Source: Cylindrotheca closterium (Eukaryota; Bacillariophyta; Bacillariophyceae; Bacillariales; Bacillariaceae). From it: a DNA stretch of 64,000 bases. Each line of letters starts with the position of its first letter. The stretch's first letter is position 1. The stretch is taken from NCBI GenBank assembly GCA_933822405.4, contig CAKOGP040001736.1, forward strand, positions 250,981 to 314,980, in the 5' to 3' direction. Made by a program: the position numbers and the translations under genes. Shown piece by piece: positions 49,461-58,882 of this stretch. Under the pieces are notes generated by a model. It made no database searches. It was given only the letters and a program-made list of their open reading frames with translations, and had not been told where the DNA came from.

Positions 49461-51771
49461 TTAATCCAGATCCGATATCTTTCCTTCTTCCTCGATTTGA
49501 AGAAAGGGTTGTTGAAACGATTCCATGACCAATGGAAACTTTCCGTACATGGCCAGTTCACCGCCCGATCGGTTGAATTCATACTTCATCAAATTGGAAA
49601 CGAGTGGCAGCAAATCTTTCCATCCATATTGTGTCACTTGTTCGATCAGTGCGCACAATCGACTTGCATTCCACTCGTGAACCTCCAGGGCATCCTTCAG
49701 TTTGATTTCGTTGCGTTCTAGCTTGACCAACAAATCGGCTGGAATGTCTTTGCCCTTAGTGTCCAGGGCAGTACACTTCTTACGGAGGCTGTCGACCTTC
49801 TTTTCGTAGTGGGATCGACTCTGTTGAAGTTTCTTCACTTGCTTCAGTTCCTTGTCAACTCGTTGCGTCACGCTGTCTTCCCAGCGCGTGGCATAGTCTA
49901 GGACACATTCTTGAAACTCCTTGGCACGATTCTCTTGTTCCATCTCGGCAAGCTCTTTCAGCTTGGTAATGGGCGACTTTTCGACGGCAAACTGAAAGGT
50001 TCCCGGTCGTACCTTGCCTGTGGAAGGTTCTTGAATCAAATTGGAACATTCGTCTAGACACTATAATATGGTAATGAAAATAAAATAAAATGAAATGAGT
50101 GTGACTTGCCAATGGATGGGCGACTTTCTGTTCCATCTGTGCATCAATCTTACGTACCGCTGATCTCGCTTGTTCCATTTGAGAAATGGCCTTCTGGTAG
50201 GTCTTGACTGACTTGACAACACCCAATAGCTTCTTTCGAAAGGTTTGATACTTTTTGGACAGTTCTGGTAGCTCGGAACTGCGCTGATGCTCCTCCAAGA
50301 CTTCCTCCATACGGTATTCAAAGTAATCATCATTATTGGAAGGATTGTCGTAGAGTGCCGGGTAGGATGGGAATGAAAATGAATCGGGAGTTGCGAATGG
50401 AGCCTTCTGTTTGTATTTCGGCTGCTTTCGATGTTGATTTTGATTTGGCTGTAGGGATAGTATCAATTCCATGTTGGCGATTGGCGATGTTGATTTGTTG
50501 GCATCGCTGGTAAAAGGTGTTCCGTAGACTTCTTGCCGAGCTTCAGGAGAAGGATAGTGCAATTCCGATTTTTCTTCTTCGTCGTTTGAATAATCCTTCT
50601 GGACAGTAATATCCTTTCTGATTTCCGAAGTAGACTCATACTCCTTGAGAACGACAACTTCTGGCTCCTCCGGTTCCTCTGGCGTCGGTGATGGATCAGC
50701 TATAACTTTAACTTTGGATTCATCCTTTTCGGTGTCGATCAGGTCTTGTCGGACTGCGACTGGGGCGTTCACGATGTCTTTTTGCTCCTGTCGTTCTTTT
50801 TCCTTGTCGCCTTCTTCTTCGAAAAAGGTTATTTCATCACTTTCGTCATATTGATTCGACAGATGAAAGAACCGTTCCATGCGGTTTGGATCCGCCCGAA
50901 AGAGGATCCCAGAGCGGTAAAAGGCCTTGTGCATGGCTGCTAGTCGGCGTTGCTCCATGGTGGTGCGTTGTGCCGTCTTTTCTCTACGATAGGCCATTCC
51001 ATTGGCAAGCAGGGTCTTGTCATCGGATTGGCTCTTCTTCAGCACTGGCTTGACAACTCCTCGAGACTCGGTCGTTGTTTCTCCTTCTTGGTCTGAAACC
51101 TCACTCTCACTGCCTGCGCCAACACTATCATTTTGGAAACTATTTCCCCAGCTGACAGCCTTTTTGTATGAATCCGAGTCCGACTCACTTGTATAGGTCG
51201 ATGATTCACCGTCGCTAAATTCGTCAGTTCCTTCATTACGCTGCAACCGTTCCATCTGAATTAGACGCTTCCGCATCCTTCGTTCTTCCTTCTTTTGCTT
51301 GCGAAACTTCTTAATATCTTCATTGGTATACCATGACTCGGCAATTTCATCATCGGTCATTTCATCCACATGGATGTATTCATGAGTCTTGGAAACTTCC
51401 TTGCGGTTTTGGGGAGATCGTTTCGTTTTGGAACTGCGTCTCTTTTTCTTATTCTTTTTGCTGGTCTCAGGACGTTCATGGCGCTGCGAATGTACAATCG
51501 TTTCTTCCTTTCCATCATAGGTCACCTCAAAAGCATCACCAGCATCTCCATCCATCGTCCCACATTCCATCATTCCTTTGAGGTAATCAAACATGGACGA
51601 GCTTGCACTCAAAATCTGAAGTGGCGACGATGATGACTCCATGGTGCTTTCACTTTTGCTTTTGCTAACGAAGCCATTATTGTTATTGGCAGCGACCTTG
51701 CTGTTCATCGTTTGAAACTTTTTTTGTTTTTTGAAAATTAGAGGTGCGGTTGGTAGGATTGATGCACACAC
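49461..51771 (-). CDS. BAR-like coiled-coil protein with acidic N-terminus (two exons)
   Basis: Best model: exons 51771-50158 and 50060-49461 (minus strand), intron 50061-50157 (97 nt, donor GTACGT, acceptor TATAG), about 737 aa. An in-frame downstream start lies at 51708. Another donor, GCAAGT at 50109-50104, would give a 49-nt GC-AG intron and 16 extra codons. The N-terminal part is Ser/Lys/Asp-rich, with a segment WYTNEDIKKFRKQKKEERRM and a second EEEGDKEKERQEQ. The C-terminal region (about 510-700) is helical: KYQTFRKKLLGVVKSVKTYQ, then MEQENRAKEFQECVLDYATR and RVDKELKQVKKLQQSRSHYE, resembling a BAR/sorting-nexin coiled coil. That suggests membrane-curvature binding at the endosome or plasma membrane, by inference. 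Confidence 0.7.
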
Positions 51772-52308
51772 AATGAAAGAACTAAACAGTAGTCTTGTTT
51801 GAACAGTATACCGGTAGTAGATTGCACTATACTACTCGACAGGTGAATTTTGGAAGCATGCCAATCGGAAATTGGTGAGGTGAAATCTTGAGCGATCCAT
51901 CACGACCTGATTCAACGTACGCCAGGCATTGTAGAATTAAGTAACATCGCTATTTGGTGGCGTTTGAGTGGTCGCAGAAACTTTCAATCAAGATTCAACC
52001 TAACCGAGTCTGGCGAGTCACATCAAAGGAAGTCTCAACTCAAGAGACACATCCAACCGACGATGAAGAGCACTCCGATGCGGGAGTGGAAGAAGTGAAA
52101 GAGGACGACCATGCATGTGGAGCATCCTCTAGATTCTGATCGGCCTCTCTCCGAGCAAACTGTCGAACTACCTAGCTCTTCGGAATGGGAGTGACGACGA
52201 TAAATTCTTCTTCTACATTTTGAGAAGAACACACCAACGACAACGACGGCACACAATTGATTTGACTCAAGCAGCCACCACCATATCGTTATCGACCCAG
52301 CATAAAAC
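51772..52308. other. Divergent intergenic region
   Basis: It lies between the BAR-like gene and the ARM-like gene. A TATACCGGTA motif is near 51806. No gene was seen. Confidence 0.45.
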
Positions 52309-53121
52309 ATGATAAAAGGGCAACGGGCATCTTTATTGGTCCTCGAGGAGGAGGACAACGACCTTTCGGATCTGGACGAACCAGCACCCTCGTGTGCGGG
52401 AACTACAAGGACTCCGAGTCATGACTCTGCGGACATTTACCACAACTTGCATGGGCGCCACCATGGGCATCAACAACACCCACCGGAGCAGTACCCCACT
52501 CGTCCATCCCCACCACGCCGCCGTGCCTTGAATTTTCTCGAACGAGCCATTTCGAGTCGATTGGTCACCTTTTTTACGTGTCAAGACAGCACCGCCCAAG
52601 CGTATTTTCAAGATGCCATTCAGGAAAAGGCCCCAGTGGCGGTGGTGAGAACCATGCGTCAGTTTCCTCATCAGAGTCGAATGCAACGCATGGGAATTTC
52701 GTCGCTGAATGAAATGGCCAAGGACTCGTGGGCCGCCAAGGAAAAGGTAGTTGAGGCGTTGGGAGTCGAAGCCATTTTAAAGGCCATGCGATTGCATCCC
52801 AAAGACTGTGGAGTTCACCAAGTGGCCTGTCAATGTTTGTACACACTCACAGCAGGGGACATTCCAAAGACTTTGATGGAAAAGGGAGTCGTGGCGGCCA
52901 TTTTGCAAACCATGATTCACCACAGTGACGATGAGGATGTCTTGCCACCGGCTTGTGATTGTTTGTTGGCCTTGACGGATATGGAAGACTCGACCGCCTT
53001 GGAAATGTTGCGAAGTCGGCTAGGTGGTGTCGAACTGGCCAAGTTGGAACACAAATATCGTGGCAAAAATGGAGAAATTAGCAAAAAGGCGGGTGAAATA
53101 TTGAAGCGCCTGTATGTATGA
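52309..53121 (+). CDS. ARM-repeat-like protein
   Basis: 270 aa, single exon. The first 70 residues are acidic (EEEDNDLSDLDE) then His/Pro rich (HHGHQQHPPEQYPTRPSPPR), probably disordered. Residues about 85-260 are a helical array with armadillo-like spacing: VAVVRTMRQFPHQSRMQRMG, AKEKVVEALGVEAILKAMRL, HQVACQCLYTLTAGDIPKTL, and VLPPACDCLLALTDMEDSTA. Each block has the A/G-V-x-x-I-L and C-x-x-L-x-x-L pattern of ARM/HEAT repeats. It should act as a protein-binding scaffold. The partners are not determinable, and the ARM call rests on repeat pattern only. Confidence 0.7.
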   Translation: MIKGQRASLLVLEEEDNDLSDLDEPAPSCAGTTRTPSHDSADIYHNLHGRHHGHQQHPPEQYPTRPSPPRRRALNFLERAISSRLVTFFTCQDSTAQAYFQDAIQEKAPVAVVRTMRQFPHQSRMQRMGISSLNEMAKDSWAAKEKVVEALGVEAILKAMRLHPKDCGVHQVACQCLYTLTAGDIPKTLMEKGVVAAILQTMIHHSDDEDVLPPACDCLLALTDMEDSTALEMLRSRLGGVELAKLEHKYRGKNGEISKKAGEILKRLYV

Positions 53122-54514
53122 TACTATCATCATCATATAATGAATGTATTGTGTATATTATTCTCTATCTTGATAGTCCTAGTCCAAGTCCAAGTCCTAG
53201 TAGCTATTCCTAGGAGCGACTCCTGGCCCAAACTCGCCTGCCGCTGTTGCTGCTGGAGCTCATTGTAGCAACGACGAGGGCCAAGATGATGGTGGCCGGT
53301 AAGCAACGTGCCATCGATGCTAACGGCTTGGACGATGGTACCATATCACCAGTCTCTGCCCCGCTGCTGCTGCTCGAAAAGCTTCTCGAGCAGCTCAAAA
53401 GAGCAACCCGTAGTTCCGATTCGCTGTCCTCGTTGGCTGGTAACGTTGCAAACAGCCACTCACACGATCACACTCAATTCAAGCCAAGTCCACAACGTTC
53501 GGAATGGACGTGGTGTGAGGGTGTATAATCCTGTTGGTTGGTTCTTCCTTCCCGCTTTGGCTTCTTCCATCCGACCTTGCCCTCGCTTGACAGACTGATT
53601 CATTCCAATTGATTTCTGTGAATTGGAACCCAGCCGCGCACCATCACTCTTTGTGGATTTCTTTCATCAATCACATCACATCAGTATAAAATGATAAAAT
53701 CGCACTTTTAGGTTATATTGATAGTTCTGGCACTACCGTCTCCCACGAATTTATATTCGGGCGCAGCGGAATTCTCTGCTTCTGTCGTCTTTGAAGCTAT
53801 CATTTGGATGATGTTGCTGGAAGCTCAAAATCAAATAGATCAATCCCCAGGACTTATTCTGTATCGCTATGAAAGCGCCAGCTTTCTCGGTACTTTTGGT
53901 ACTGGCAGCCGATCTTATTCATAGACTGCCAATATCGTTCAGAATCAATCTCAAATCGCGACCATGACATGACATGACATGGTTCTATCCTGGCCGACAT
54001 GTGAGACTTTTCTCGGACCACTTCCAATACAGTAGCTCGCTATCGTATATTTCCTGCAGTAGTGTTGATTTCTGTGAACTTGGGATACACACCATGACAC
54101 GCAGATTGGTTCTTCACGACTGTCGAGTTAGACTTTCTGTCAGGATATTGATATACGGTAGAACTGCTCGGCCGCGCGTGGGAGGCGCTTTTGCTTGTAT
54201 GGTACACAGTTGACACTTTCAAAGCAACCGGTCAGTGCTCAATGAATGTGGATTCAATAGTTCACAGCGAGACCGCTTCAAATAGCTTAACGCAAGACGT
54301 TGCTTTTCTTCGGCGTGTTCATTTTGATTTGCTTGCTGGTTGTTGGGGCATAGCACTTCATAATCAAATAAATCCATTGTCCTTATTCGTCATCGACAGC
54401 AGTTTCCGGCATCATCTCTCTTGTCTCATCGCAATCGATCAAGAACTCGAAGTTTTGTGTGTTTGGATGACGTGATGACGGACAGACTGATCCTGATGAT
54501 TCGTGACTATGGTC

Positions 54515-54553
54515 AATTCTACGAGGACACGGTAGTTCAAAACTCGTAGAATT
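54515..54553. repeat. Perfect 11-bp inverted repeat (stem-loop) followed by T-run
   Basis: AATTCTACGAG (54515-54525) and its complement CTCGTAGAATT (54543-54553) flank a 17-nt loop. T residues continue to about 54560. The layout resembles a hairpin plus T-run. Confidence 0.7.
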
Positions 54554-54561
54554 TTTTTTTA

Positions 54562-54697
54562 ATGTACCAGGGCTACCGCGTCCGCGTAGAAAGGGCTTTT
54601 ATTTAACAAATTGATAAAAAATTATGTAAGGGGGACGCACGTATGTAGAAATTTCAAATTTTCTACGCCAAAAGTCTACGCTCGCGTCCTGGTACAT
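54562..54697. mobile_element. MITE-like element with imperfect terminal inverted repeats
   Basis: ATGTACCAGG at 54562-54571 is inverted at 54688-54697 (CCTGGTACAT). The similarity extends inward, with a GC-rich part and CGTAGA-like motifs (CGCGTAGAAA near one end, TTTCTACGCC near the other). The element is about 136 bp with an AT-rich core. No clear target-site duplication or transposase was seen. Confidence 0.45.
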
Positions 54698-55460
54698 GCG
54701 GCTGTGTACATTTCCTACTGGGAATAACGGATTCTGATTGGTGCGTCCTCAAAAAGGTTTTAATTTTTGCTGCATCTTGATTGGCCAAATGGGATTAGAT
54801 CCGATCGAACAAGTCGAAAAGTCTGCACAATAACACACGATACACATACCGGTACACTAAACATTCAGTGATATTGATAAACCGCATACATGTAATAACC
54901 CACAACACATCGGGTACAATCATAGCATAATATACCGTACATGACAGCAAACTCTGCTGGCAAATATCGCCATGATGAACCCGACAGAGCCAAGATCTGC
55001 AAAATATTACAGATCTACATATTCAAATATACGGTATGATGGTATGGGATGCAGAACTCGGGTAAACATCAGAAGTATTTATTTTATCATCGCCATCATT
55101 TCATGACGAGCAGTATATAATCAGTATGCCATTTATTAAAACACTTAAGAAATGAACCAACAAGTTTCGGCACTCGCTGGATGCATTTGGGTGCAATACT
55201 GTACAGTACGTGCCAGTGGTTATTTGGCATCATCGAAGGCGACGACGACGACTGACTCCATCGTCAATCGCGCCGACCAATGTGGTAGAAATTACACCAC
55301 CGCACGGCATTGTATCTGGTATTGGCGACCATAATACCAACACCGTCAGTTAATTAATTAATTTATTTTCGTCTGGGCAATCGTTGGAAAAATGAGAAGC
55401 AATGATCTGTTATATTGGTCATGCTATAGCTAGTAGTTTTCGCGACTCTAGATTTTTATC

Positions 55461-56384
55461 TTAGTTCTGCATGTAAATGCTCCAGTTTAAGGATGCTGCT
55501 ACCGTCACCCACAGACATGTTGGAACCATAAAAAGTCCTGCCGATGGATTGATCGCGTAAAAGAAATAGGTACTTGCTAGGAGAAGTGTCCAAAACGCCG
55601 AAATCACCACGACTCCCACCTTGATTTGTTGGAGGCCAAAGAAAATTTTGTTCCAGGCGTCCCCTAGAGATAAGTGAATGCAGTATACCAAGAGTGCCAA
55701 GTCTTCCGAACCCGTCATCGTCATCTTCATTTCCTTCAATTTCCACAATGCCACAAATTGAGTGGGCTTGCTAATAATGAGCCACATGATGGGAAAGACC
55801 CACCCTGGTGGATTCCAAGATGGCTTTTGGAGCTTCGAATACCAGTCAGAGTCACCAGGAACTTCGTTCGGTGATAGAAATTGTTGGGTGGCCGCCGATA
55901 GTCCATTGTCAATCACAGCACCATAGGTGGAAGAACCAAAGACCACTGAAAAAATCAATAGGAACTGGACCACAGACGCAAAGGTCTTGTCTTTGAACTC
56001 GTTGGATAAACCAAAGGCAAAAAGCAGCACTTGGTGCATGAGAACTGATTCAACAGTAGTTCCAATAAAGACTTTTGCAAAGGCTGACTTGAGATTACTG
56101 TTTTTTGTTTTACTGGCGGGCGGGGCGGCTGCTTGCTTCTTCTTCTTGAAGATGGCTCCACCTCGGAATCCTACAAAATTGCTGAGATTATCAGAAGATA
56201 AGGATGGCTTATTGTTCCTATTGAAGTCGGATCTGACCACTTGATTCGTGGAAGGGTGACAGGGCGCCATTGATGGCTTCGTCGTCATGATCGTCATCTT
56301 CTGGTTGGCATGTGCAGGATGATTGTCCAAAACCAAAAGTAGGACAACGCAGCACAATAGACTTCGGATTGAAACAGCATTCAT
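55461..56384 (-). CDS. TspO/MBR family membrane protein
   Basis: 307 aa, single exon. A signal peptide (LLCCVVLLLVLDNHPAHA) is followed by a long variable Lys/Ser part (about 25-100) that could act as a transit peptide. The C-terminal half is the TspO/MBR fold with five hydrophobic helices. The key motif is DWYSKLQKPSWNPPGWVFPIMW (W-Y-x-x-L-x-x-P-x-W-x-P-P-x-W), with LGDAWNKIFFGLQ and TCLWVTVAASLNWSIYMQN as the fourth and fifth segments. Family members bind porphyrins and cholesterol and act in stress or tetrapyrrole signalling, in mitochondria or plastids. An additional hydrophobic part upstream (FLLIFSVVFGSSTYGAV) may be an extra helix. Confidence 0.9.
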   Translation of the reverse strand: MNAVSIRSLLCCVVLLLVLDNHPAHANQKMTIMTTKPSMAPCHPSTNQVVRSDFNRNNKPSLSSDNLSNFVGFRGGAIFKKKKQAAAPPASKTKNSNLKSAFAKVFIGTTVESVLMHQVLLFAFGLSNEFKDKTFASVVQFLLIFSVVFGSSTYGAVIDNGLSAATQQFLSPNEVPGDSDWYSKLQKPSWNPPGWVFPIMWLIISKPTQFVALWKLKEMKMTMTGSEDLALLVYCIHLSLGDAWNKIFFGLQQIKVGVVVISAFWTLLLASTYFFYAINPSAGLFMVPTCLWVTVAASLNWSIYMQN

Positions 56385-56691
56385 TGTAGTGATGAAGAGA
56401 ACAGGATATGGGTGACTTTTGCTTGATGGTTTGGTTTTGATTGATCCACGTTGAATGATGGAATTTGTCGCAGATTATATGATCCAAACGCTTCCACGAT
56501 GATGATCAGAGCCTTCCAGGGGCTATGTCAGTACGTGCACCATCGATGAGAGTCACAGTCTGTATTTCCATCCGTTCTTATTTTCAACCCGCCACCCTAT
56601 TTTTTAATTTCAAAACCACAACCGCATAACATATAAAAGCAATAAGAGTGCAATATATCAAAGACTATTATAATACATTCTCATCATCACA
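56385..56691. other. Divergent intergenic region
   Basis: 307 bp between the TspO gene and the prefoldin gene; no element stands out. Confidence 0.4.
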
Positions 56692-57248
56692 ATGTCCGTT
56701 GCTGCTGCTGCCCCTCCTGCCAATGCTGCTGCCCCTCCCCAAATTCAATACCGTGACATCATGGCAGAATGCCAACGCCTCATGCAAAAGATTGCTGAAT
56801 TGGAAGTCGATCGAAACGAGCATTTGTTGGTCGAAGAAACTTTGAAGCCATTGGATCCCAGCCGAAGAGCCTACCGATTGGTGGGAGAGGTTTTGGTGGA
56901 ACGAAGCGTTGCGGAAGTTTTGCCCAGCGTGACTGCCAATAAGGACAATGTGAGTATTCGTATATATTTTTTTTATTGAAAGGACGAGTGTTGAATTTAA
57001 AAAAGTCATACAGTACCGAGATGATTTTTGTTGTTTGGATCCGTGCTATACCGGTATACACGTCTATACACGTCTATACACGTCTATACACTGGCACATG
57101 TTTCATGAATTACTAATCATACCGTTCGTTCATCCCCCTTCTGTTTCTTCACTTCCAGCTCAACACAACCATTGCTGCATTGCGACAACGCCTGACGATA
57201 AGACAAAAAGAGGGAGCAGACTTGAAGGCAAAATACAACTTAGGATAG
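56692..57248 (+). CDS. PFDN2: Prefoldin subunit 2 (two exons)
   Basis: Exons 56692-56949 and 57159-57248; intron 56950-57158 (209 nt, donor GTGAGT, acceptor TCCAG) joined in frame; product 115 aa. After an Ala/Pro N-terminus, residues about 20-50 form the first coiled-coil helix (YRDIMAECQRLMQKIAELEV) with the DRNEH signature of beta-class prefoldins. The central hairpin follows (ETLKPLDPSRRAYRLVGEVL), then the second helix spans the junction (SVTANKDN-LNTTIAALRQRLTI). Prefoldin is a hexamer that hands unfolded actin and tubulin to the CCT chaperonin. The protein is similar in length to other eukaryotic PFD2 proteins. The intron contains a short tandem repeat. Confidence 0.92.
57055..57090. 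repeat. 10-bp tandem repeat inside the prefoldin intron
   Basis: TATACACGTC repeats three times and ends with a partial TATACA, within the intron of the prefoldin gene. Confidence 0.85.
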
Positions 57249-57504
57249 AGTATGCTATGTAGTGACTTGATTTATAGCTAAACAGTGTGGTTCTGTTTTT
57301 AGTCCTACTTTTAAACAGTCCTATACAAGTTATGATGATTTATTTACTTTTTTAAAATAAAAAGCTAGCCTTGTTGCATTTCTGATTCCTCATTGTTTCC
57401 TTTGAATGTGATTGTGTTATTCTGCAAATGTTGCACTCTACTCCAAACCATGATCACTATTAATATTATGCAAGATGATCGACAACAGCATATATAGCGC
57501 AATT
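57249..57504. other. Convergent intergenic region
   Basis: 256 bp between the prefoldin gene and the stop of the next minus-strand gene; AT-rich, with nothing seen. Confidence 0.4.
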
Positions 57505-58602
57505 TTATTGTTGTCCGAACCTGGCACCGGAGGGATTGTCCCACCAATTGGATTGCTTCCCCCAAAAGTGATTGTCTGTGGCAACCTTCTTTCTTTCTTG
57601 TTTCTTAGATTTGGTATCAGCCACTACTGCGCTTCCATTTGGAACTACAGTAGCCTTGGGAGTAGCATTAATAACAGTAGCGGCGGGTGAGTAACCAACG
57701 GGTGCATAATTGCTGGCTGGACGTGATGTTGGCACCACAGTGGTCGTGTTGGGACGCACAACGGAGGAATTCTTGTTGATGCGTTCTTGATTTTGCTTTC
57801 GAATGGCGGCTGCTCGTCCCCGGCCTACTCCTACGTTCGGATATGCTGGGGTGGAAGAGGACAGCAAGGGTTGAAAAGGCCAACTGGCACGTCGACCGTT
57901 TGCTGCTGCTGCTTCTTGTCGGGCAGGTGCTGAAACCTTTGTGCTGGTGGTGGTGGCCTTTGCTGCTGTTACTACTGGCTTTGGGGGACTAGAAACTGCA
58001 CCATTGGTCTGGGGCACTTCCATCTTTGGTTGCTCTATGGCTTGTTGTTCCTGTTCCGGTTGAAAATTCGCTCCACCATCGAGTCGTTCGGCAAAATCAG
58101 ATGCACTTCCGCCCCTCATTCCTTCTTTTGCCGGATCAAAGAGGCTGAATTCATGTTTCACTTGTGGCGAGTTTTGGTTTCCATTCTCACTTTCTTTGGC
58201 TTTGTGATAGCTAACACCCTTTTTCAATCTCTCTGCCAAATCCAAAGTGCCTCCCTTCATGCCTTGTTCACCCGGATCGAAAAGTCTCAATTCACCACTT
58301 GGGGTCTGAGGAACCCCACCACCTGCCTTGAAGATGCGACTATCGTTTTTGTCTGCGTACAGGGCTGAGGAGGAACTAAAAGGGGATCGTGGTCTTAAAG
58401 AACTGGAATATCGTGACACTGAGGTTCGTGATGCTGATGGTGTCAAAGATAATAGTCGTGGGAGCGCTGCCATGCCAGCACCACCAGCAGTACTGCTAGC
58501 GGACTGAGGATTCTTCAATGACTGCACCCATAAAGCATGGCAGTACGGAATCAGATTCAAGATTTCTAAAGCAACTAGCGAAGTTATTAGATGGAATTTC
58601 AT
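57505..58602 (-). CDS. Secreted or plastid-targeted protein with LFDP-GM-GG repeats
   Basis: 365 aa, single exon. A signal peptide (LITSLVALEILNLIPYCHA) is followed by L-W-V-Q-S, which could be a weak variant of the plastid motif, then a Ser-rich part. Two repeats follow: LRLFDPGEQGMKGGTLDLAE and FSLFDPAKEGMRGGSASDF, each L-F-D-P-x-x-x-G-M-K/R-G-G followed by a helix with L/F-A-E-R-L. The rest is a Ser/Ala/Pro/Thr-rich region with a short block GVGRGRAAAIRKQNQER. It ends with HFWGKQSNWWDNPSGARFG, rich in Trp and Gly. No enzyme motif is visible. The repeats and C-terminal end are the parts most likely to be conserved. Function is unknown. Confidence 0.7.
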   Translation of the reverse strand: MKFHLITSLVALEILNLIPYCHALWVQSLKNPQSASSTAGGAGMAALPRLLSLTPSASRTSVSRYSSSLRPRSPFSSSSALYADKNDSRIFKAGGGVPQTPSGELRLFDPGEQGMKGGTLDLAERLKKGVSYHKAKESENGNQNSPQVKHEFSLFDPAKEGMRGGSASDFAERLDGGANFQPEQEQQAIEQPKMEVPQTNGAVSSPPKPVVTAAKATTTSTKVSAPARQEAAAANGRRASWPFQPLLSSSTPAYPNVGVGRGRAAAIRKQNQERINKNSSVVRPNTTTVVPTSRPASNYAPVGYSPAATVINATPKATVVPNGSAVVADTKSKKQERKKVATDNHFWGKQSNWWDNPSGARFGQQ

Positions 58603-58882
58603 CTTGGACTACTGTCTTGATGGAAGCTGTGCTCGTTTTTTCTTCTATGGAAATTGAGATGATGGACAGTGTGATCGATTGATGACGTGTGCGGGGGCGC
58701 GAGATGATGGCTTTCTCTTTTTTAACGGCAGGTATGGAACCCGCCAAAAACACGACTATATAAGCCCGCAATTGAACCGCCAACTAAAACTAAAAGGGCT
58801 GTCGTACTGTAGGTTATGTCGTTAATACAGGAGTCAAACATATTTACAGCAGTAGCTCAACAATACTCTAGAGTTCTTCTTA
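58603..58882. other. Intergenic region between two minus-strand genes
   Basis: 280 bp with no clear element. It is probably the promoter of the LFDP-repeat gene and the 3' side of the ATPase gene. Confidence 0.4.

Larger units (their letters stand above)
53122..55460. other. Gene-poor region with MITE-like element
   Basis: 2.3 kb without a supported gene. It has TAGTCC/CAAGTC-type short repeats at about 53177-53200, a GACAT run (about 53963-53980), a hairpin followed by a T-run (54515-54560) and an inverted-repeat element (54562-54697). Plus-strand open frames here lack ATG starts or domains. Confidence 0.5.

Noticed and set aside
53247..53528. Plus-strand frame of 93 codons downstream of the ARM-like gene
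   Set aside because: It starts at a non-ATG codon, and overlapping minus-strand frames are equally plausible.
54450..54560. tRNA-like or RNA polymerase III gene before the T-run
   Set aside because: A GTTCAAAAC stretch resembles a B box, but no cloverleaf could be built from the flanking sequence.
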